DNA of 53,697 nucleotides, from positions 1 through 53,697 of the forward strand of contig JAZROQ010000025.1 of the NCBI GenBank assembly GCA_045648765.1. The letters run 5' to 3'. Below the pieces are notes generated by a model. That model was not told where the DNA came from, ran no database searches, and saw only the letters and a list, made by a program, of their open reading frames with translations. The DNA comes from RGIG3009 sp045648765. GTDB taxonomy: Bacteria > Bacillota > Clostridia > Oscillospirales > Acutalibacteraceae. A program made the position numbers and the translations under genes. Positions within the stretch are counted from its first letter, which is position 1. Each line of letters opens with the position of its first letter. This document shows, piece by piece, positions 1 through 7,839 of this stretch.

Positions 1-645
1 ATAATCCACCGCGTACCGCAAATTGTGCGTAACCATAATCGCAGTCAGGTGTTTTTCTTTCACAATACGGTCCGTAAACTGCATAATCACGTCTGCCGTG
101 TGCGGATCAAGGGCGGCTGTGTGTTCGTCCAAAATCAACACATCAATCGGTGTCATGGTAGCCATCAGCAGCGAAACTGCTTGGCGTTGACCACCCGAAA
201 GCGAACCGATTTTAACATCCATTTTGTTTTCCAAACCCAAGCCCAGAGAAGAAAGCAGTTCGCGATAATACGAAAGCCGTTTTTTGGAAATACCAAACGA
301 AAGCCCATACGGCTTGCCTTTGTTGTCGGCAAGGCTCATGTTTTCGGCAATCGTCATTTCCCCCGCCACGCCTTTTGACGGGTCTTGGAACACACGGCTC
401 ATACGACGTGCGCGACGAAATTCTTTTTGCAAGGTAATGTCGGTACCGTCAAGCAAAATCCGTCCGGAATCGGGCAAGGTGGTGCCCGCAATCAAGTTGA
501 GCAACGTGGTTTTACCGCTACCGTTGCTGCCGACCACCGAAATAAAATCACCGTCGTTTACCGTAAACGAAAAGTTGTCAAACACCGTTGTTTCGTTAAC
601 GGTAGCCGCATTAAAACGCTTGGAAATCCCTTTCAGTTCAATCAT
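1..645 (-). CDS. trpZ: ABC transporter ATP-binding protein, TrpZ-like (partial, C-terminus off the left edge)
   Basis: ATPase of an ABC importer; energises uptake through the permease encoded just upstream. The translated fragment shows Walker A GSNGSGKTT, signature LSGGQRQ and Walker B LLILDEHTAALDP, and ends within the H-loop region (MVTHNLRYAVDY). The ATG at 643-645 overlaps the permease stop as ATGA, so the two are probably translationally coupled. The family is the ATPase that partners COG4120 permeases and COG2984 binding proteins, called TrpZ in streptococci. Tryptophan as substrate is inferred from the T-box in front of the operon, not from this protein. The gene is cut by the window edge, not visibly broken. 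Confidence 0.88.
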   Translation of the reverse strand, partial: MIELKGISKRFNAATVNETTVFDNFSFTVNDGDFISVVGSNGSGKTTLLNLIAGTTLPDSGRILLDGTDITLQKEFRRARRMSRVFQDPSKGVAGEMTIAENMSLADNKGKPYGLSFGISKKRLSYYRELLSSLGLGLENKMDVKIGSLSGGQRQAVSLLMATMTPIDVLILDEHTAALDPHTADVIMQFTDRIVKEKHLTAIMVTHNLRYAVDY

Positions 646-1583
646 CGGTGATTCACCTCGTTTCCAACAGCTTTTGCCGCTTTCACGCGATTCTTTTTAA
701 GTTGATTGTTAATCACCAAAATCAGCGCAAAACAAGCCGCGTTCATGATTTTTAGATACGTGCCGTTTTGGTCGATGATGGTAAAATAGTTAAGGCACAA
801 CGAGTAAATAACCGCACCCACAATCACGGCCGTGGTATCTTTCACCCATTTAGCTTTGGAGAAAATTGCCAAACCGATAATCACTGAAGCAAGCGCCAAC
901 ACAACTTTGCCGCTGCCCGAAGTGTTATCATAGTTCATGGTGAGTTGGGCGTATAATCCACCGCCAAAAGCAACCAAACCGTTGGCAAGTGCCAAACCCA
1001 AAATTTTATACGTTCCCGCATCTTTTCCAAGATAGGTAATGAGCGTTTCGTTGTTACCGGTAGCGGTAAGCATAAACCCAACCTTGGTTTTAAAGAAAAT
1101 GTCCATCACCAGTTTGATTATCACTACCACCGCTAACAAAATAGCAATCACGGCGCCTTCGCTCAACACGCCGCCATCGGCAGAGTTAAACAACCCGCCA
1201 AAACCGTGCGCCGTATACGAAAAGTTTGTGGTGGTAAACCCATTCCCTGTGAGCACCATTGTCAACGCTAACGTTATCGAAAGCAACGCAGTCATCACAA
1301 TAATACCCGAAAGCAGTTTGGAAATACCAAATTTAACGTGCAGCACCCCTGTCAGCGCTCCCATCGCCATGCCGGCAACAAACGCGCCAAGCAAAGCAAC
1401 CAAAGGATGTAAATGCGCATTGTAAATCAAAATGGTACCAACAACCCCGCCCAAGGGGAACGTGCCATCGGTAGTCAAATCGGGAAAATCCAACACCGAA
1501 TAAGCAATATACATACCAAGTGCAATGATGGCATAACAAAGACCAAGTTCCAAGCCATCAATGGTGGTATTCAAAAACAACAT
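642..1583 (-). CDS. trpY: ABC transporter permease, TrpY-like
   Basis: Integral membrane subunit of an amino-acid type ABC importer, 313 residues, with about eight to nine hydrophobic segments and the N-terminal pattern GLCYAIIALGMYIAYSVLDF typical of the branched-chain-like permease family (BPD_transp_2, COG4120). It lies 15 bp after the binding-protein gene and overlaps the ATPase start by ATGA. Start ATG at 1583 follows an AAGGCGG ribosome-binding site. Substrate tryptophan is inferred from the UGG T-box of the operon. Confidence 0.88.
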   Translation of the reverse strand: MLFLNTTIDGLELGLCYAIIALGMYIAYSVLDFPDLTTDGTFPLGGVVGTILIYNAHLHPLVALLGAFVAGMAMGALTGVLHVKFGISKLLSGIIVMTALLSITLALTMVLTGNGFTTTNFSYTAHGFGGLFNSADGGVLSEGAVIAILLAVVVIIKLVMDIFFKTKVGFMLTATGNNETLITYLGKDAGTYKILGLALANGLVAFGGGLYAQLTMNYDNTSGSGKVVLALASVIIGLAIFSKAKWVKDTTAVIVGAVIYSLCLNYFTIIDQNGTYLKIMNAACFALILVINNQLKKNRVKAAKAVGNEVNHR

Positions 1584-1598
1584 TGCGTTCGCCGCCTT

Positions 1599-2564
1599 TT
1601 ATTTAATAACGTCTTGTAAGCCTTCAATGGTAGTGGGCACTTGCATGCCTTCAAATTTTGCGAGCACTTCGGAATTGTAATAAGGATAGGTTTCGTTTTC
1701 CATCGTCTTGGGTGCCACTTCGCTCACAGCTTTGCCGGTAAGAATTTCGGCAGCTTGTTCACCCGCCAATTTACCAACCGTAACATATTCAATCGAAGCG
1801 GAAGCCAAGCAACCGGCCTTCACTTGTTCAATCTCACTGCCGAAAACAGGGATACCTGCGGCATTGGTTTTGGCAAGAATGTTCGGCAATTTGCCAACAA
1901 TCGTGTTATCCAACAAGTTTACAAAACAATCTACATCTTTGTTGATAAGCGCATCCACTTTGGCGTCAATGGTGGTAATATCCGCCACGGCTTCGGTTTC
2001 AACCGCCATACCGGCATATGCTTTTGCGCCTTCTTTTAAAGCGGCAATTTGAGCAGCGTCGCTGGATTCTTCGGTAGAGTGTAACACACCGATTTTAACA
2101 TCTTGTTTGCCCAAAAAGGCCGTAACCAATTTGAGTTGTGCTTCAAAATCGGGCACATCGCTGGTACCTGTCATGTTTTGGAAGTTAGCCACTTGCGAAG
2201 CATCTGTTACGGCGCAATAAACTACCGGTACGTCTTTGCCGGTAGCAGCGGTTGCTGCTTGAATGGCGGAAGGCGTAGCAATGGCGATAATCACTTTTGC
2301 ACGGCTGTTCACCATTTTTTGTGCTTGCGCCAAAGACGTTTCTGCCGTAAAGTTGCTGTTGACGTATTGCACATCGTATTCATCCAAGTTGACCGTGGCT
2401 TTTAAGCCTTCGATAATACCGGTATAGCAGTTGTTCAGCGAATCATGGGACCCAAACTGAATAATACCGATAATGGGTTTTGCTGTTCCGCCACAGGCAC
2501 AAAGGCCGGTTGCGAGCAGACAAACCGTTAACACCACTGCCAAAATTCTGATTGCTTTTTTCAT
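1599..2564 (-). CDS. trpX: ABC transporter substrate-binding lipoprotein, TrpX-like
   Basis: Extracytoplasmic solute-binding protein, 321 residues. The N-terminus has a basic start, a hydrophobic stretch and a lipobox LCAC (lipidated Cys about residue 24), so it is a membrane-anchored lipoprotein. The rest has the periplasmic-binding fold of the ABC_sub_bind family (COG2984; motifs IIGIIQFGSHDSL and VPVVYCAVTDA). It is the first gene of the operon and follows a T-box leader with a tryptophan specifier. Start ATG at 2564 has a GAGGGAA site. In streptococci the homologous trpXYZ system is implicated in tryptophan uptake. Confidence 0.88.
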   Translation of the reverse strand: MKKAIRILAVVLTVCLLATGLCACGGTAKPIIGIIQFGSHDSLNNCYTGIIEGLKATVNLDEYDVQYVNSNFTAETSLAQAQKMVNSRAKVIIAIATPSAIQAATAATGKDVPVVYCAVTDASQVANFQNMTGTSDVPDFEAQLKLVTAFLGKQDVKIGVLHSTEESSDAAQIAALKEGAKAYAGMAVETEAVADITTIDAKVDALINKDVDCFVNLLDNTIVGKLPNILAKTNAAGIPVFGSEIEQVKAGCLASASIEYVTVGKLAGEQAAEILTGKAVSEVAPKTMENETYPYYNSEVLAKFEGMQVPTTIEGLQDVIK

Positions 2565-2583
2565 AAGACGTTCCCTCTTTCAT

Positions 2584-2630
2584 AAAAAATAAACAAGCCT
2601 TATCCCTACAAAAAATAGGGACAAGACTTG
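2584..2630 (-). terminator. T-box terminator hairpin
   Basis: On the minus strand, a 15-bp stem (2630-2616 with 2608-2594, two G-U pairs) closes a short loop and is followed by TTTATTTTTT. It sits directly between the T-box motif and the trpX ribosome-binding site, as expected for the terminator half of a T-box switch. Confidence 0.88.
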
Positions 2631-2865
2631 TGTAAATCCTGCGGTACCACCCAAATTGATGCTGTGCATCCACTCTGCTTCGTACAAACATACGAATGGT
2701 GCTGTAACGGGCACTCCCCCGTCGACTGCTACTTGCGTTTTACGCTTTCGGTCGCCCTCATAAGTCCATTCGCTTTACGCTCCGCTGTCGCCATTCCACC
2801 ATCGGCAACTCTCTGTAAGTTTTGCGATAAAGTTACTACTCTTAATCGTCGGTTTTGCTTGTTTT
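2584..2865 (-). promoter_or_regulatory. T-box leader, tryptophan (UGG) specifier
   Basis: A tRNA-sensing leader in front of trpXYZ. Visible parts in transcript order: GAGTAGTAA near the 5' end, the AGAGAG bulge motif, the specifier segment GAATGGACT (UGG at 2768-2766), a GAGTGG element, the T-box core GGGTGGTACCGCAGG at 2652-2638, then the terminator. The T-box core pairs with the tRNA acceptor end. Uncharged tRNA-Trp would stabilise the antiterminator and switch the operon on. T-box identity is very strong; the specifier reading rests on its position in the stem I loop and was not folded by computer. Confidence 0.93.
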
Positions 2866-2869
2866 CGTT

Positions 2870-2899
2870 ATCATAGCATTATATGCCGTAACTTGTCAA
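2870..2899 (-). promoter_or_regulatory. promoter of the trpXYZ T-box transcript
   Basis: Consensus-like sigma-A promoter on the minus strand: TTGACA at 2899-2894, 18-bp spacer, TATGAT at 2875-2870. The predicted start lies just before the T-box stem I. Confidence 0.75.
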
Positions 2900-2927
2900 G
2901 AGGTTTTTGAAAATTTTCTTCAACGAT

Positions 2928-3470
2928 TTACAACTTTACTTGCTTAAAGACCGTGCCGTTCAATTCTTTCCAAACAAGTGCGTCATCTGTCAGCATTAAA
3001 TAGCTGTGCGGTGAATCTGCTTTGGGAATACTTACCGAGCCGGGATTAGCGCACAACACTCCCTCTTTTTCGACACACCGCGGAACATGGGTGTGACCTT
3101 GCAGCAAAATACTCCCATTGGCAAGCGGGGGTAGCTGCTCTTCCCCATATTTATGCCCATGCGTTGCAAAAACCAACCGATCGTTTGCAAAAATCCAAGC
3201 ATAATCCGCCAGGATGGGAAAATCCAATACCATTTGGTCTACTTCTGTGTCGCAGTTTCCCCGCACACACAAAATGTGTTCTTTAATTTCGTTCAACTGT
3301 TCAATCACGGTTTTGGGCGCATAAACATCCGGCAAATCGTTGCGAGGTCCATGATACAAAATATCACCCAACAAAACGAGCTTATCTGCCTTTTCTTTTT
3401 GAAACGCTTCCAACAACAATTGGCAATATCGTGCCGAACCGTGAATATCTGAAGCAATCATCAGTTTCAT
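2928..3470 (-). CDS. yfcE: YfcE-type metallophosphodiesterase
   Basis: Cytosolic two-metal phosphodiesterase, 180 residues, close to the usual ~184 of the family. Metal-binding motifs are all visible: SDIHG near the N-terminus, GDILYHG, GNCD, THGH and GHTH. It is the last gene of a three-gene minus-strand run, 10 bp after a histidine phosphatase and after a second metallophosphoesterase. The start ATG at 3470 is preceded by GGGGATAAG. E. coli YfcE acts on phosphodiesters in vitro; the physiological substrate here is unknown. Confidence 0.88.
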   Translation of the reverse strand: MKLMIASDIHGSARYCQLLLEAFQKEKADKLVLLGDILYHGPRNDLPDVYAPKTVIEQLNEIKEHILCVRGNCDTEVDQMVLDFPILADYAWIFANDRLVFATHGHKYGEEQLPPLANGSILLQGHTHVPRCVEKEGVLCANPGSVSIPKADSPHSYLMLTDDALVWKELNGTVFKQVKL

Positions 3471-3480
3471 ACTTATCCCC

Positions 3481-4116
3481 CTATACCGTTACCGGTAACC
3501 GTGTTGCCAAGTCTCCCAAATGTTCTGCAAAACCATCCAGTACGACAGAGCACTCTTTCCCGTTGTGTTCCATAACTGTCACCGAACTGTTGGGAACATA
3601 GGCAATATCAACCAAACGCTTTCCCGTCCATGCAGAAAACAAAACCCGTAACGCTTCGGCATGCGTCACAATGCACACAGTTTTTCCTTTGTTGTCAGTA
3701 ATGATTTTCTCCACAGCTGCAATCATACGCTTGCGCAAATCCGGAACACTTTCCCCACCGGGAGCAACTGCATTATCCACATCGTTCATCCACAACTCAT
3801 ACTCTTTCGGATACTCTTTTACCACTGTCTCAAACGGCAATTTTTCCCACTCGCCAAGATCCATTTCGCGCAATTGGGCATTTTGAACAATCGGCAAACC
3901 GGTCTGCTCGGCAATAGGCTGTGCCGTTTGCATTGCACGCTGCAAATCGCTGGAATATAATTTGTCAATAGCATATCGCGAAAGATAGTGTGCCGTCAAA
4001 CGAGCTTGTTCTTTTCCAACCTCCGTCAGCGGTACGTCGGTTATACCCGCAAAAATATTTTGTTCATTGGCAAGGCTGTATCCGTGCCGCACAAAAACCA
4101 ATGTTGTTTTGGCCAT
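3481..4116 (-). CDS. histidine phosphatase family protein (phosphoglycerate mutase-like)
   Basis: Cytosolic phosphatase of the branch-2 histidine phosphatase superfamily, 211 residues. The catalytic RHG is at residues 10-12 (FVRHGYS), the acid-base Glu lies in REMDLGEWE, and the second His is in VTHAEALRVL. Length and motifs fit CobC/GpmB/PhoE-like enzymes, but no cobalamin gene is nearby, so a specific substrate cannot be named. The gene sits 3 bp after the metallophosphoesterase gene and 10 bp before yfcE, so the three are probably one transcript. Confidence 0.88.
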   Translation of the reverse strand: MAKTTLVFVRHGYSLANEQNIFAGITDVPLTEVGKEQARLTAHYLSRYAIDKLYSSDLQRAMQTAQPIAEQTGLPIVQNAQLREMDLGEWEKLPFETVVKEYPKEYELWMNDVDNAVAPGGESVPDLRKRMIAAVEKIITDNKGKTVCIVTHAEALRVLFSAWTGKRLVDIAYVPNSSVTVMEHNGKECSVVLDGFAEHLGDLATRLPVTV

Positions 4117-4119
4117 ATA

Positions 4120-5205
4120 TCATCGCTCCACTTTATACACACCGGACGAAATTTTCGGGCGGGTTGCCGGGTGATCTTTTAGCACATCTTGCGGCGGCTC
4201 AATGCCGTATGCCCATGTTGTTTCCATACCTTCCACTGCGACCTTACCATCATCCTCAACAGTAATAATCGCCGACAACGGCTCGGTGAAAAACCACGTG
4301 TTGGTTCCCATTCTCAATTCACTGTACGGCATTTTTTCAATACCGATAAAGTTACCTTGCTCGTCATAATTTTCAAAATCAAAAGTATGTTCCGGACCGT
4401 AATGCTCCACGCCCTCGCGAATCCAGTGACCGTTTGTCGAGGTGTTAATGTCGATATACAAAACATTTTCGTCCAACAACACGTCGTGATCAGTGTGCAA
4501 ATGACCGTTAATGGCCGCCACCACGGTGCCCTTTCGTTTTTGATTCACGCGATTAATCATTTCGCGAATCACCGCCGATTCACGCGAATACGGCAAATCT
4601 TTTCGGAACGGAATGTGAGTAAACACAATACACGGAATGTTTTTTTCGGCCGCATCAGTCAGTACAGCTTCTGCCCAAGCGCGTTGTTCCCTCCCAAGCG
4701 ATTCAGTCGTAATATTTCCTTTCGGGACATATAGCGACGGATTATGTTGCCATTCATCCAACTCTTCGTTGTAGGAATACTCGGTATCCAAGCACACAAA
4801 ACGAATTCCGTTTTTGTCAAAATAATAATACGCAATCGACCAATCCTCGGCGGGTTTTCCGTCAGGTGTTCCCCACACCACCCCGTCGATATCATTCGTC
4901 AAAAACGGAACAAAATATTGCATAGGATGTTCCAAATCAAGCGGCGGTTCGTGCCACACGTTCATACATTCCAGTTCATGGTTGCCGTCAATGCCGTAAA
5001 CTTTCAGACCATATTCATTTTCCAGATATGCTTTGACAACTTCGGGCGAAGCAGGATAATCGTTACAAAAATCACCCATGTGAATCACAAAATCCACATT
5101 GGCATCCGCCGCGCGTTTCAGCATACAATTTAGATCAGCAATCGTTGCGGAATACATTTTTTTCTTATAATGGAAATCCCCGATAACCAAAAATTTACAA
5201 GCCAT
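4120..5205 (-). CDS. calcineurin-like metallophosphoesterase
   Basis: Protein of 361 residues with the calcineurin-like metallophosphoesterase signature: IGDFHY, HMGDFCND, DGNHE, FTHIP and NGHLHTDHD, giving the full Asp/His/Asn metal set. There is no signal peptide, so it is likely cytosolic. It opens a three-gene phosphatase run and has its own promoter, divergent from the lysine riboswitch promoter. Substrate unknown; related to cyclic-nucleotide phosphodiesterase/Icc-like proteins, which is a family statement only. Confidence 0.85.
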   Translation of the reverse strand: MACKFLVIGDFHYKKKMYSATIADLNCMLKRAADANVDFVIHMGDFCNDYPASPEVVKAYLENEYGLKVYGIDGNHELECMNVWHEPPLDLEHPMQYFVPFLTNDIDGVVWGTPDGKPAEDWSIAYYYFDKNGIRFVCLDTEYSYNEELDEWQHNPSLYVPKGNITTESLGREQRAWAEAVLTDAAEKNIPCIVFTHIPFRKDLPYSRESAVIREMINRVNQKRKGTVVAAINGHLHTDHDVLLDENVLYIDINTSTNGHWIREGVEHYGPEHTFDFENYDEQGNFIGIEKMPYSELRMGTNTWFFTEPLSAIITVEDDGKVAVEGMETTWAYGIEPPQDVLKDHPATRPKISSGVYKVER

Positions 5206-5241
5206 TTTCCTTCCCGCCTCTTATTTTAGAATGATAGTTTT

Positions 5242-5270
5242 ATTTTATCATGCACACCCCCTATTTTCAA
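5242..5270 (-). promoter_or_regulatory. promoter of the phosphatase operon
   Basis: Minus-strand TTGAAA at 5270-5265 and TAAAAT at 5247-5242 with a 17-bp spacer, upstream of the metallophosphoesterase start at 5205. Confidence 0.6.
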
Positions 5271-5296
5271 GTTTTTTAAACATTTTCATTATTTTC

Positions 5297-5325
5297 TTGA
5301 CACTCGTTTTAAAGTATGGTATTCT
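5297..5325 (+). promoter_or_regulatory. promoter of the lysine-riboswitch dapA-lysA transcript
   Basis: TTGACA at 5297-5302, 17-bp spacer, TATTCT at 5320-5325. The predicted start near 5332 falls at the first bases of the riboswitch P1 helix. Confidence 0.8.
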
Positions 5326-5333
5326 ATTGGCAG

Positions 5334-5571
5334 ATTGATAGAGGCGCGATATGCCAAAAGTACCGTTTCATAAGGCCCGGCAGGGTGAGGTGTTGCGGGA
5401 AAGGGGCAATCGCCGAAGGTGCTCTCCGGCGGGAGGGTATCTGGTAAACGGAATAACATCCGGTTTACTGTCGCAGTCTGACTGCGGAGGGCTATCTCAA
5501 AATAATGTTAGTTCTGCATAGCAGGGCTTGTTATTGCTTGGGGTAGTTGTATTTTCGCAACTATCTTTTTT
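5334..5571 (+). promoter_or_regulatory. lysine riboswitch (L box) with terminator
   Basis: The aptamer spans about 5334-5500. Conserved lysine-box segments are visible: AGAGGCGCGAT, AAGTACCG, AAGGGGCAATCGCCGAAGG, CTGTCGCAGTCTG and ACTGCGGAGGGCTATCT; GATAG at 5337-5341 pairs with CTATC at 5492-5496 to close P1. It is followed by a terminator stem GGTAGTTG/CAACTATC (5542-5565) and TTTTTT. Bound lysine should favour the terminator and switch off dapA-lysA. Together with the promoter it accounts for the 383-bp gap before dapA. Confidence 0.94.
5542..5571 (+). terminator. riboswitch-controlled terminator before dapA
   Basis: Eight-base-pair stem with one G-U pair, an eight-base loop and a run of six T. 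It ends just before the dapA Shine-Dalgarno GGAGG at 5576-5580. Confidence 0.85.
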
Positions 5572-5588
5572 ATTTGGAGGAACACAGT

Positions 5589-6479
5589 ATGAAAAACACA
5601 GTATTCACAGGCGCCGCCACCGCCATTGTCACACCGCTTAACAAAGACGGTGTGGATTACGAGCAATTTGCCACTTTAATTGAATGGCAAATCAAGGAAG
5701 GTATCGATGCCATTGTCGTTGCCGGCACCACCGGCGAAGGCTCTACTTTAACCGACGCCGAACACAAAGAAGTTATTCGTTTTTGTGTCGAAAAAGTGGC
5801 CGGCCGCGTACCGGTTATTGCCGGTACCGGTTCAAACGACACGGCATACGCTATTGAACTTTCCAAATACGCTTGTGAAGTCGGTGCCGATGCGTTGTTG
5901 CTCGTCACTCCATACTATAACAAAGCCACACAAAACGGTTTGATCGAATCTTTCACCGCCGTTGCTGACGTGTGCGATAAACCCTGCATTTTATACAATG
6001 TACCCGGCCGTACAGGTTGCAACTTACTTCCCGAAACGGTGGCAAAACTTGCCAAACATCCTCGCATCGTCGCCATCAAGGAAGCTAGCGGTAATCTTTC
6101 CCAAATTGCCAAACTCATTTCGTTGTGTGGCGATGAAATCCACGTTTATTCCGGCAACGACGACCAAATCGTCCCCATCATGGCTTTGGGCGGCAAAGGC
6201 GTTATTTCCGTTCTTTCCAACGTTGCGCCCAAAGAAACGGTGGAAATGTGCCGTCTAATGTTAAACGGCAACACCGCGGGCGCTGCAAAATTGCAACTGC
6301 AATACATCGAATTAATCGATGCCTTGTTCTGCGAAGTCAACCCCATCCCTGTCAAGGCTGCATGCGCCGCTATGGGCTATTGCGATAACTATCTGCGCCT
6401 GCCCTTAACCCCCATGGAACCGCAAAACGAACAAAAATTACTTGCTGCTATGACAAAAGTAGGAATTTTAGGAGAATAA
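5589..6479 (+). CDS. dapA: 4-hydroxy-tetrahydrodipicolinate synthase
   Basis: Condenses pyruvate with aspartate semialdehyde, the first committed step to diaminopimelate and lysine. The 296-residue (beta/alpha)8 protein shows GTTGE at 46-50, Tyr136 in LYNVPGRTG, and the Schiff-base Lys164 in IVAIKEASGNL, with Arg141 for substrate binding. I chose ATG 5589, 8 bp after GGAGG; an upstream start would begin inside the terminator. It is controlled by the lysine riboswitch and followed 2 bp later by lysA. Confidence 0.96.
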   Translation: MKNTVFTGAATAIVTPLNKDGVDYEQFATLIEWQIKEGIDAIVVAGTTGEGSTLTDAEHKEVIRFCVEKVAGRVPVIAGTGSNDTAYAIELSKYACEVGADALLLVTPYYNKATQNGLIESFTAVADVCDKPCILYNVPGRTGCNLLPETVAKLAKHPRIVAIKEASGNLSQIAKLISLCGDEIHVYSGNDDQIVPIMALGGKGVISVLSNVAPKETVEMCRLMLNGNTAGAAKLQLQYIELIDALFCEVNPIPVKAACAAMGYCDNYLRLPLTPMEPQNEQKLLAAMTKVGILGE

Positions 6480-6481
6480 CG

Positions 6482-7795
6482 GTGAAAAACAGCGATTGCA
6501 TTTGTCAAAACATTTCTCAAAATGAAAACGGCACCCTTCTCTTTGCCGGTCAAGATACCACTGCCCTTGCCAACATCTACGGCACACCGCTTTATTTAAT
6601 GGATGAAGACCGCATCCGCGAACTGTGTCGCACTTACCGCCGCGGTGTTCAAAAAGGCTTTGGTGACAAAGCCAAAGTGTACTACGCTTCCAAGGCCGCT
6701 TCCTTCAAACAAATGTACCGCATTATGATGGAAGAAGGCTTGGGTGTCGATGTCGTTTCTGCGGGTGAAATACACACCGCCGTTTCGGTCGGTTTTCCCA
6801 TGGAAAAAGCATGCTTTCACTCCAACAACAAAACCGAAGCCGACATCATCTATGCCATGGACTGCGGCGTCGGCACCTTTGTGATCGATAACGAAGAAGA
6901 ATTGTACGATATCAACCGCCTTGCGGGCGAACGCGGTTTTTCGCAACGTGTGCTCATTCGCATCACCCCCGGTATCGATACCCACACGTACGAGGCCATC
7001 AACACCGGCAAAGTAGATTCCAAATTCGGTTTTGCCATCGAAACAGGGCAAGGTGCCGCGATCACCAAACTGGCACTGTCCCTTCCCCACATCAACCTCG
7101 TCGGCTTTCACAGCCATGTCGGCTCACAAGTATTCGATTCGGATATCTACATCCGCACCGCCGATATCATGTTGCAATTCGTAGCCGATATGCAACAAAC
7201 GTTTGGCTTTGTCACCAAAGAATTGGATATGGGCGGCGGTTACGGTGTTCGTTACACTGCCAAAGACCCTTACTTGGATATCGAAGAAAATCTTGTGCAA
7301 GTCGGCACGTTTATGAAACAAAAAGCAAAAGAATTAAACATTGAACTGCCTACCGTCAGTTTTGAACCGGGCAGAAGTATCGTGGCAGATGCCGGCATGA
7401 CGCTGTATACCGTTGGTACCGTAAAAACCATTCCCGGTTACAAAACCTACGTGTCGGTCGATGGCGGCATGACCGATAACATCCGTTACGCTTTGTACGG
7501 CGCCGAATACACCTTACTTCCTTGCCGCAATTTGGACGAAGAACGTGATATGCTTTGTTCCGTGGTGGGCCGTTGTTGTGAAAGCGGCGATATCATTCAA
7601 GAAAATATCCACTTACCTGCTTCCATCAAACGCGGTGATTTGCTGGCATGTCTAACCACCGGTGCCTACCATTATTCTATGGCATCGAACTACAACCGCT
7701 TGCCTCGTCCCCCCATTGTTATGTTGCGCGGCGGCAAAGCCACCGTTGCCGTTCGCCGTGAAACCGTGCAAGACGTTTGCGCGTTGGACGAATAA
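6482..7795 (+). CDS. lysA: diaminopimelate decarboxylase
   Basis: PLP enzyme that decarboxylates meso-diaminopimelate to lysine, the last step of the pathway. 437 residues, GTG start with AGGAG upstream. The PLP lysine is Lys71 in YYASKAASF; the phosphate-binding GGGYG and the C-terminal CCESGD motif (Cys at the dimer active site) are present. It forms a two-gene lysine-repressible operon with dapA, pairing entry and exit steps of the pathway; the remaining dap genes are not in this window. Confidence 0.96.
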   Translation: MKNSDCICQNISQNENGTLLFAGQDTTALANIYGTPLYLMDEDRIRELCRTYRRGVQKGFGDKAKVYYASKAASFKQMYRIMMEEGLGVDVVSAGEIHTAVSVGFPMEKACFHSNNKTEADIIYAMDCGVGTFVIDNEEELYDINRLAGERGFSQRVLIRITPGIDTHTYEAINTGKVDSKFGFAIETGQGAAITKLALSLPHINLVGFHSHVGSQVFDSDIYIRTADIMLQFVADMQQTFGFVTKELDMGGGYGVRYTAKDPYLDIEENLVQVGTFMKQKAKELNIELPTVSFEPGRSIVADAGMTLYTVGTVKTIPGYKTYVSVDGGMTDNIRYALYGAEYTLLPCRNLDEERDMLCSVVGRCCESGDIIQENIHLPASIKRGDLLACLTTGAYHYSMASNYNRLPRPPIVMLRGGKATVAVRRETVQDVCALDE

Positions 7796-7805
7796 AATTT
7801 CAACA

Positions 7806-7839
7806 AAAAAGCAGCACCCTTTTCAGGGTGCTGCTTTTT
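7806..7839. terminator. bidirectional terminator between lysA and the isomerase-like gene
   Basis: Perfect 15-bp stem (7806-7820 with 7825-7839), loop TTTC, A-run before and T-run after, so it works for both convergent genes. Its right arm touches the stop codon of the minus-strand gene. Confidence 0.9.
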
